A DNA stretch of 5,246 bases, from contig JANXNT010000004.1 in the NCBI GenBank assembly GCA_025353985.1, positions 1-5,246 on the forward strand, in the 5' to 3' direction. Every line of letters begins with the position of its first letter. The stretch's first letter is position 1. Positions 1 through 5,246 of the stretch are shown in pieces. Under the pieces are notes generated by a model. That model was not told where the DNA came from and did not search any database. It saw nothing but the letters and a program-made list of their open reading frames with translations. Source of the DNA: Limnoglobus sp. (lineage in GTDB: Bacteria > Planctomycetota > Planctomycetia > Gemmatales > Gemmataceae). The position numbers were made by a program, and so were the translations under genes.

Positions 1-2
1 CG

Positions 3-1793
3 ACGAAAGATGCGATACGCATCTTCGAGAAACTCGTCGAGGCGATGTCGTACGCGCACAACCGCCCGCGGACGGCGCTCGTTCACTGCGACTTGAAACC
101 GGGGAACGTGCTCATTAACGAGCAAGGCCACCCGCTGATTACGGACTTCGGGCAATCGCGATTGGTCGAGGAAGAAACCGCCGCACTCGGCACCGAGGGT
201 TACATGCCCCCGGACCAAGCCGACGTCGGTCACGATCAGGCCGATAAACGCTGGGATGTCTACGCGCTCGGGGCCATCGGCTTCGCGATGTTGTCGAAAG
301 ATCGGATGCCACCGCGTTGGGAAGTCGTGCAGAAAGAACTTTCGACGGGCAAACAGAATCGCCGCACCGAGACGCACCTCAAACGCTATCGCGATTCGCT
401 GCGAAAAGTCGATGTGGAGTGGCACAAATTAGCGCCGGACGTCGACCGTAACTTCCGCGAGATTCTCGATAAATGTCTCGCCACCGAGGAGAGCGAACGC
501 CACGACGATGCCAGCGATATTCTCGAAGCACTGCGAGCGCGCAAGCAGCGGCAGAAGCGTCGGCCGATCTTGCAACTCGGGTTACTCGCCACGATTGTCT
601 GCGCGATTGCGACGTTGGTTGCCGCACGGGAAATCCACATCCGCACGGTGGGCGAGAGCCGGAAGAGCCTGATGAAAGAGATCGTAGCGGGGCAATCCGA
701 CTTGGGGAAAGTCGCCGCCGAAACGCTCGAAACGCGGTTGCAAGAGCGGGCGGTGTTCCTCAAAAACCAAGTCGCTTCGCCGGAATCCGTACCGGCCCGG
801 AAAGCGTTGGCGAGCGCGGTCGAAAAATACAAGCATCGTTCGCTGCCACCGCCATTCGTCTGGAACGAAACCGACCGCAAGTTCGCCGCCGACTGGCTCC
901 GGGAAGTCAATCGGCGCGGCGGAGAACAAAAGCTATTCACGACTCTCGGCGCAGGGATTCTCATCAACGCGGATCGCCGCGCTTACACCTTCGCCGGCTG
1001 TGAAGATAACGACGCGAAGGCCACACTCTGGACGATCAAGTCGCCGTGGAAAGACGACGTGCAGATCGAAAGCGGCGGCTTAAACTTTGCGTTTCGCGAC
1101 TACTTCAACGGGAAAGATTTGCCCGACACCGCAGAGAATCGCAAAGGGCAGTTCGCACCAATCACCGCCCCGCACATTTCCACGGTGTACCAATCGACCC
1201 GCGAGAAGAACCCGTGGTTCGTCGAAGTTTCGCAGCCGTTGTTTTCCCCTACCAACGACAAACAGGTCGTGGGACTCATCACGTGCGCGATCGAAGTTCG
1301 CAAAGATCTCGCCGATTGGCTGAACAATGCGGGCGTCGAGAAAGCCCCGAATGCGGAAGATTCTCACGCGCCGAAAGAACTCGGCTCGCTGGTGTGGGTG
1401 ATCGATGGCCGCGGCAAACTCGTCTGGCGGAACAACATCGCCGCCGCCGTCAGCGATCCGAAAAACATCCCTTCGTACAAGGAATTCCTCGGCACGATAC
1501 CGAAAGATCAGCGGGAAAACTTAGCCGAAGTCCTAGACCCGATGGACGCGAAAACGCGGCTCATTGCGGTCAAGCAAGAGTTGCAGCCACTCGAAAAATC
1601 GACGAACAAAGACGTCCTGCCGTGGCACGTCGTCGTGGCAAAAAACGCCGACGAAGCCATGAAGCCCGTCGACGATTTATCGAGCAACCTCATCCGTGCG
1701 GGCGGCATCGCGCTACTCGCATTTACAGCGATTGCCGGGTTCCTGTGGTTCGGCGTGTTCCGAATGCTGCGAAACATCGCGTCCGCAGATTAG
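3..1793 (+). CDS. Membrane Ser/Thr protein kinase with dCache-like extracytoplasmic sensor (5' partial)
   Basis: This is a Hanks-type protein kinase that would phosphorylate Ser/Thr on cytoplasmic partners in response to an external ligand. The reading frame is open to the left edge, so the N-lobe (glycine loop, catalytic Lys) is missing and the Met at base 45 is internal. Counting from base 3, the 596 visible residues show the catalytic loop HCDLKPGN (28-35), the DFG metal motif (48-50), GTEGYMPPDQ in place of the usual APE segment (63-72) and DVYALG (85-90). A basic stretch (KQRQKRRP) leads into a membrane helix at about 188-208. A roughly 350-residue outer domain follows, with Cache-like signatures FRDYF (364-368) and PHISTVYQS, then EVSQPLF and GLITCAIEV. 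A second helix lies at about 566-586, leaving a short cytoplasmic tail. HCD replaces HRD, as in the active eukaryotic DYRK and HIPK kinases, so activity is expected. The kinase fold is certain. The Cache assignment is by pattern only. Confidence 0.93.
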   Translation, partial: TKDAIRIFEKLVEAMSYAHNRPRTALVHCDLKPGNVLINEQGHPLITDFGQSRLVEEETAALGTEGYMPPDQADVGHDQADKRWDVYALGAIGFAMLSKDRMPPRWEVVQKELSTGKQNRRTETHLKRYRDSLRKVDVEWHKLAPDVDRNFREILDKCLATEESERHDDASDILEALRARKQRQKRRPILQLGLLATIVCAIATLVAAREIHIRTVGESRKSLMKEIVAGQSDLGKVAAETLETRLQERAVFLKNQVASPESVPARKALASAVEKYKHRSLPPPFVWNETDRKFAADWLREVNRRGGEQKLFTTLGAGILINADRRAYTFAGCEDNDAKATLWTIKSPWKDDVQIESGGLNFAFRDYFNGKDLPDTAENRKGQFAPITAPHISTVYQSTREKNPWFVEVSQPLFSPTNDKQVVGLITCAIEVRKDLADWLNNAGVEKAPNAEDSHAPKELGSLVWVIDGRGKLVWRNNIAAAVSDPKNIPSYKEFLGTIPKDQRENLAEVLDPMDAKTRLIAVKQELQPLEKSTNKDVLPWHVVVAKNADEAMKPVDDLSSNLIRAGGIALLAFTAIAGFLWFGVFRMLRNIASAD

Positions 1794-1812
1794 ATCGTGC
1801 CAGGGGTTGCAA

Positions 1813-1935
1813 TTAGCCGCGACGCGCAGGCTTTGCGGAGCGGAGCGCGTGGACTTCACCCACATACCGGCAATCCCCTCGAATCGGGGTGATGCGTACG
1901 CGCTCCGCTACGCAAAGCCTGCGCGTCGCGGCTAA
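1813..1935. repeat. 123-base near-perfect palindrome, MITE- or REP-like element
   Basis: The left arm (1813-1850) and right arm (1898-1935) are 38-base inverted repeats with a single mismatch (G1838 against A1910). The arms begin TTAGCCGCGACGCG and end CGCGTCGCGGCTAA. The spacer is also partly palindromic about the same axis (base 1874): TCACCC at 1856-1861 pairs in register with GGGTGA at 1887-1892, and a few more isolated pairs lie further in. The whole element could therefore fold as one long hairpin in RNA or a cruciform in DNA. Symmetry stops at 1812/1936, and no convincing target-site duplication is visible. It lies 19 bases after the kinase stop codon and ends 13 bases before the cyclase Shine-Dalgarno sequence. 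The shape suggests a non-autonomous mobile or repetitive element. It could also impede transcription between the two genes. It encodes no recognisable protein. Confidence 0.9.
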
Positions 1936-1948
1936 ACAGCGTAACTTC

Positions 1949-1953
1949 AGGAG
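1949..1953 (+). promoter_or_regulatory. Ribosome binding site of the cyclase gene
   Basis: AGGAG lies eight bases before the ATG at 1962, a near-ideal Shine-Dalgarno sequence that supports this start. It sits 13 bases after the end of the 123-base palindrome, so it stays outside the predicted hairpin. Confidence 0.75.
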
Positions 1954-1961
1954 TTCGTTCG

Positions 1962-3746
1962 ATGGCTGTTCTCGTCGCTCGATACTTGCCGCAAGACGAC
2001 GATGGCGAACCGGTCATCTTGTGGAAGTATCCGTTGCGGGCGAATCAGAAGATCACCATCGGCCGTGCGGGGGCGGCACCCGAAGGGACCGTCGAACAAT
2101 CGCTGTCCGACCGCGAGGTATTCGAGGGGGTCGACTCCGTTCCCGATGATTCGGTTCGTGCGATCAGCTGGCGACACGTCGCGGTTACGTGGCTACCGGG
2201 CCGATTGCGCATGAAGGTCGAGATTCGCACATCGCCGAGGCGACCGTCGAACCGGATATACGGCCCGAACAAACAAACGAGCGACGTGATGGAACTGGAG
2301 CCAGATCAGGCGTTCCAGATCGGGCCGTTCACGTTCACGTTGGCCGAAACCGAGCGCGAATATGCGACGCGGTCGATCGAATCGGCTCGGCAAGGGACCG
2401 GTTCGCTCGAAGATGTTCTCATCAACGGCCTGACCGAAGTCGTTTCCCGATTTCGCCCTTCGGATGTCGATCATCAGTTCCACGCGCAGTTCGTACAGGG
2501 CATGCGGATCGCGTTTCCCACGGCGGCAGAGATGGGCATTGCGGTGTTGCGCCCGAATGGCGAAATCGAGTTCGAAGCGCGCGATCCTGCCGTGTTCGGC
2601 TTCAGCAACACCGTCGTTCGTAACGCATTGAAAACGCAGGAAGTCGTCGAATATTCGCGTCAGGCGGCGACGGAATCGGGTTTTACCTCGGTCGCGCACC
2701 TCGACTGGGCGGTGTGTGCCCCGATCCGATCGACCCGCCAAGACGACCCCCGCCACGCGATTTATCTCTCCGGTGGCGGCGGCACCAGCACGCTCCCGCA
2801 AGCCCGGCAAGTCGCCGCATTGTTCGCCGAAGTCTATCGCTCCTTGAACGACCTACGCGAGACGAACACCCGCTATCGCGCGCTCCTCAAGTTCTTGCCG
2901 AAGCCGGTGCGGCCGCTCGTCGATCGGCCGAATTTCGACGAACTGCTCGCACCCGTCGCACGAACCGTGACGGTGCTGTTTTGCGACATTCGCGGCTCGT
3001 GTAGCTTGTCCGAACCGACCGACGATTTGCAGCGGCAATGGAATGGTGTCGTGCTTCAGGCGCTGGAATTGATGAGCCGCGCGATCGTCACGCAAGACGG
3101 CGTGATCGGCGGCTTGATCGGCGATGCCGTGATGGGCTTCTGGGGCTGGCCGACGCAATATGCGGATCAGCGTGCCCGTGCGATTCGGGCTGCACGCGCT
3201 ATCCACGAAGGCTTCCAGCATACCCTTGCTCGCGGCAATCGCGTCGGCAGTCTCGGCTTCGGTATCGGCATCGCGCACGGGCCGGCCATCGTCGGACGCA
3301 TGGGCAACTTCGACATGCACAAAGTCGATGTCTTCGGCCCCACCGTGAATCTCTCGTCGCGGCTCGAATCGATGACGAAAGCGTTCGGCGTCCGCGTGCT
3401 CGCGGATCGTGCCGTTCTCGAAGACAAACTATCCGAGTCATTGGAAACCGACATCGGTTACCGAGAACTCGCGCGTGTCGTCCCGGCGGGATTCACCGAC
3501 GCGATTCGCATTTTCGAAATCTTCCCGGATAGTGCGGAGAAACCGGCCTGGTCTGTGCTCGAAAACTACGAACGATCGCGAAGGGCATTCGAAGGCGGCA
3601 ACTGGCGCGAAGCGCAACGGCTGCTGGCGAAAACCACCAGCGACGACGGACCGACTCGCTTCCTCGCCGACTGGATCGAAACCCACAAAGCCACACTCGA
3701 CGCACTTCCGCAAGGCGAAGTCGGCTGCATCCGCTTCACGAAGTGA
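1962..3746 (+). CDS. FHA-GAF-like-class III adenylate/guanylate cyclase
   Basis: This 594-residue soluble protein should make a cyclic nucleotide (cAMP or cGMP) from NTP. Residues 1 to about 130 form an FHA domain, the phosphothreonine reader: IGR at 33-35, S-W-R-H at 69-72 (the SxxH core), then a late FQIGPFTFTL strand. Residues about 150-310 look like a divergent GAF domain (GIAVLRPNGEIEFEA, then WAVCAPIRS). The class III catalytic domain covers about 330-500. Both metal aspartates are present: D342 in FCDIRG and D388 in IGDAVMGFWG. The purine-selecting Asp (D456 in VDVFG) and the transition-state Asn and Arg (N463 and R467 in TVNLSSR) are also present. The usual purine-binding Lys, four residues before D388, is Gly384. 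The tail (about 535-575) resembles a TPR-type helix pair. There is no signal peptide or membrane helix. Start ATG 1962 has AGGAG eight bases upstream. Cyclase activity is likely; cAMP versus cGMP cannot be told. Confidence 0.93.
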   Translation: MAVLVARYLPQDDDGEPVILWKYPLRANQKITIGRAGAAPEGTVEQSLSDREVFEGVDSVPDDSVRAISWRHVAVTWLPGRLRMKVEIRTSPRRPSNRIYGPNKQTSDVMELEPDQAFQIGPFTFTLAETEREYATRSIESARQGTGSLEDVLINGLTEVVSRFRPSDVDHQFHAQFVQGMRIAFPTAAEMGIAVLRPNGEIEFEARDPAVFGFSNTVVRNALKTQEVVEYSRQAATESGFTSVAHLDWAVCAPIRSTRQDDPRHAIYLSGGGGTSTLPQARQVAALFAEVYRSLNDLRETNTRYRALLKFLPKPVRPLVDRPNFDELLAPVARTVTVLFCDIRGSCSLSEPTDDLQRQWNGVVLQALELMSRAIVTQDGVIGGLIGDAVMGFWGWPTQYADQRARAIRAARAIHEGFQHTLARGNRVGSLGFGIGIAHGPAIVGRMGNFDMHKVDVFGPTVNLSSRLESMTKAFGVRVLADRAVLEDKLSESLETDIGYRELARVVPAGFTDAIRIFEIFPDSAEKPAWSVLENYERSRRAFEGGNWREAQRLLAKTTSDDGPTRFLADWIETHKATLDALPQGEVGCIRFTK

Positions 3747-3750
3747 CTCT

Positions 3751-4704
3751 TTAAAATCGGCTGACGACCCAGCAGGCCACGGCGGCGAGAACCGCACCGA
3801 TTGGCACGGTTGTCACCCAGGCGAACAACACCTCCGCGATTTTTCGGCTGTGCAATTGCCTCGTGACGAAGCCCATGCCGGTCAATGAGCCGACGCTCAC
3901 GTGCGTCGTGCTGACGGGCAAACTGTGGAAACTCGCCGTCGCTACCAGCACCGCCGTCACGAGGCTGGCTGCGAATCCCTGACCGGCGTTCATCCCAGTG
4001 ATTTTCTTTCCGAGCGTTTCCGCAACACGGTCGATGTCGAGCAAACCACCGAGAGCGATCGCTACGGCCACGATTAAAAATGCGACGTGAAGATGGATCG
4101 CAGGTACAGCGAGCATCAGTGCGACCATTTTCGGCGTGTCGTTCAAACCACGTGCGAAACTGGCCGCACCGGTGCTAAGGAAATGCATTCGATCCAAATG
4201 GCGCGTGCGCTGGTCCGGCACGAGTCGACAGACTTTGAGGATCGGGTAAACGACTGCCCCCGCCACGGCTGCGATCACGGGGCTGAAAACGAGCGGCAAG
4301 AAGAAGTTTTCCCCCAATGCCGCGAAGTTTACTTGGCCATCGCCAGCGAGCGCCGCACCGAGTAACGCGCCCACGAGGCAGTGCGTCGTCGAAACCGGAA
4401 AGCCGAACCGCGTCGCCAAAAAACTCGTCAGTGCCGCCCCGAGCGCCACGGCCAAAACGAATTCACGCGAGGTGACCAACGCATCTGAGACCAAGCCGCG
4501 GCCACTGAACGCGGCGAGGATGCCATCGGATGCAAACAGCGCGCATAGCGACCCGGCAAACGTGGTGGCCGTGCCCCAGTAGGCCGCCTGCCGGAGCGTG
4601 GTGGTCCCGCTTCCGTAGAGCGACGCGACCCCTTTGAAGTTGGCATTCGCGCCGTTCGTGAAGGCCACGAAGCCGACCGCGAGCAAGATCATCGCGAGCA
4701 TCAT
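3751..4704 (-). CDS. PiT-family inorganic anion (phosphate or possibly sulfate) permease
   Basis: This integral membrane transporter of the PiT family would import phosphate, or a related oxyanion, with a cation. It is 317 residues long, compact for the family, and hydrophobic almost throughout. The family's internal duplication is clear. The first half has the signature NGANANFKG (17-25) and PVSTTH (103-108). The second half has ARGLNDTPK (signature Asn-Asp at 188-189) and PVSTTH (263-268). The first signature has Ala21 where canonical PiT proteins have Asp (GAND), while the second keeps its Asp. I chose the ATG at 4704 because it overlaps the upstream sulfurtransferase stop (ATGA), which implies translational coupling. 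There is no good Shine-Dalgarno sequence just before it, and Met codons at 4701 and 4692 are alternatives. The frame is open far upstream, but that stretch is out of frame with the sulfurtransferase and not permease-like. The family is sure; phosphate as the substrate is not. Confidence 0.92.
   Translation of the reverse strand: MMLAMILLAVGFVAFTNGANANFKGVASLYGSGTTTLRQAAYWGTATTFAGSLCALFASDGILAAFSGRGLVSDALVTSREFVLAVALGAALTSFLATRFGFPVSTTHCLVGALLGAALAGDGQVNFAALGENFFLPLVFSPVIAAVAGAVVYPILKVCRLVPDQRTRHLDRMHFLSTGAASFARGLNDTPKMVALMLAVPAIHLHVAFLIVAVAIALGGLLDIDRVAETLGKKITGMNAGQGFAASLVTAVLVATASFHSLPVSTTHVSVGSLTGMGFVTRQLHSRKIAEVLFAWVTTVPIGAVLAAVACWVVSRF
4701..4704 (-). other. ATGA stop-start overlap coupling sulfurtransferase and permease
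   Basis: Read on the minus strand, the permease ATG (4704-4702) overlaps the sulfurtransferase TGA (4703-4701). The bases just upstream (GCGTTCCCC) are not a Shine-Dalgarno sequence. Permease translation therefore probably depends on ribosomes finishing the sulfurtransferase. Confidence 0.8.
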
Positions 4705-5246
4705 GGGGAACGCTTCGCTTTGTTTTCCCTCAACTCCGCCGGGTGTTTTTTCAGATGGGCGTACTCTTTCCATGAACCTTCGTAGAGCCGGACGTTCGGG
4801 AACTTGGCGACGTGCTTGAGGTAGAACCGCAACAAACTGCCTTCGCGCGACGTGCCGCAATAGACGAGGATTTCCTTGTCCGCGTTCAACCCCGCCGCCT
4901 CCAGTTCGGCTTGGACCTTCTCGAACGGCAAGAATTGGTGCGTGTTGTCCTTCGCCATTAGCCGTGCCCAGTGAAAGCTGATCGCGCCGGGGATGTGCCC
5001 CTTTCGCAACCAAATTTCGTCGTCGCCCAGATACTCGTTGATCGGCCGCGCATCGAGGAGAATCGCACCCGTCTTGCGCTTCAAAACATCGTCGACGGTC
5101 AGGGCGATTTCGGGATGCCCCTTCTCCGGGAGATCGCCCTTCGGGTTGCCGAAGTACTCTTGCGTGACCGGCAACTTGGCCGCTTTCCAACCGGGCAAGC
5201 CACCATCGACGATGCGAATCTGCGTCACGCCGAATTTCTCCAGGAG
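4701..5246 (-). CDS. Rhodanese-type (thiosulfate) sulfurtransferase, 5' partial
   Basis: The protein belongs to the two-domain rhodanese family, which moves a sulfane sulfur from a donor such as thiosulfate or 3-mercaptopyruvate to an acceptor through a cysteine persulfide. The frame is open to the right edge, giving 181 visible residues. The GTG at 5228 is probably an internal Val: residues before it (LLEKFG) continue naturally into VTQIRIVDGGLPGWKAAKLP, the typical end of an N-terminal rhodanese domain. The C-terminal domain that follows is complete: LLDAR and GHIPGAISFHW are the CH2A and CH2B-type motifs. The active loop is YCGTSREGS, with the catalytic Cys encoded at 4859-4857, then a YEGSWKEY segment. 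The loop differs from the CRKGVT and CGSGVT loops of classical rhodanese and mercaptopyruvate sulfurtransferase, so the donor cannot be named. It is the first gene of a tightly coupled pair with the permease. Export to the periplasm cannot be judged because the N-terminus is absent. Confidence 0.9.
   Translation of the reverse strand, partial: LLEKFGVTQIRIVDGGLPGWKAAKLPVTQEYFGNPKGDLPEKGHPEIALTVDDVLKRKTGAILLDARPINEYLGDDEIWLRKGHIPGAISFHWARLMAKDNTHQFLPFEKVQAELEAAGLNADKEILVYCGTSREGSLLRFYLKHVAKFPNVRLYEGSWKEYAHLKKHPAELRENKAKRSP

Noticed and set aside
45..47. ATG as the true start of the kinase
   Set aside because: It would remove the N-lobe, and the upstream in-frame residues (IFEKLVEAMSYAH) match the helix that precedes the catalytic loop in kinases.
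84..92. Kinase as an inactive pseudokinase because HRD is HCD
   Set aside because: The catalytic Asp, the following Lys and Asn, and DFG are intact. Active eukaryotic kinases of the DYRK and HIPK families also carry HCD.
1813..1935. Palindrome as a simple intrinsic terminator of the kinase gene
   Set aside because: The stem is far longer than usual and is followed by AACAGCGTAAC with no T-run. It may still slow transcription.
1889..2149. Small open frame overlapping the palindrome and the cyclase start
   Set aside because: Its product is an Arg-rich shadow of the palindrome and cyclase reading in another frame, with no recognisable domain.
4087..4365. Plus-strand 92-residue open frame inside the permease
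   Set aside because: It is antisense to a conserved transmembrane transporter, with no domain or ribosome binding site supporting it.
3751..5190. Permease frame read from 5190 as a 479-residue protein
   Set aside because: The extra 162 residues are polar and out of frame with the well-supported rhodanese gene occupying the same bases. Permease-like sequence begins at the ATG at 4704.
5226..5228. GTG as the true start of the sulfurtransferase
   Set aside because: The frame stays open to the window edge with rhodanese-like residues before it, and the visible part begins in the middle of the end of a first rhodanese domain. The gene more likely starts outside.

Overview
The window holds four protein genes and one large palindromic intergenic element. 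It looks like planctomycete chromosome, perhaps from a Gemmata-like lineage. The reasons are a moderately GC-rich composition, a Ser/Thr kinase with the variant P-P-D motif in place of A-P-E and an extracytoplasmic Cache-like sensor, and an FHA-GAF-like-class III cyclase fusion. No marker gene fixes the taxonomy, so this placement is inference.

Left half (3-3746, plus strand): a signalling pair. The first gene, cut by the left edge, is a membrane Ser/Thr protein kinase. Its catalytic domain is cytoplasmic and is followed by a membrane helix, a large dCache-like sensor and a second membrane helix. After a 168-base gap comes a soluble class III nucleotide cyclase with an N-terminal FHA domain (a phosphothreonine reader) and a GAF-like middle domain. 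A kinase that writes phosphothreonine beside a cyclase that can read it suggests a pathway from an external ligand through phosphorylation to a cyclic nucleotide. That link is inferred from domain content and adjacency only.

The gap is mostly filled by a 123-base near-perfect palindrome (1813-1935). Its arms are 38 bases with one mismatch, and the inner part stays in register with the same axis of symmetry. It ends just before the cyclase ribosome binding site. It resembles a miniature inverted-repeat or REP-like element and would form a very stable hairpin in RNA.

Right half (3751-5246, minus strand): a two-gene operon. A rhodanese-type sulfurtransferase, cut by the right edge, overlaps the start of a PiT-family anion permease by an ATGA junction. 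The permease is usually annotated as a phosphate transporter. Its tight coupling to a sulfurtransferase, together with an Asp-to-Ala change in its first signature motif, leaves open a sulfur oxyanion or other substrate. The permease and cyclase genes converge with only four bases between their stop codons and no visible terminator. No RNA genes, CRISPR arrays or complete insertion sequences were seen.
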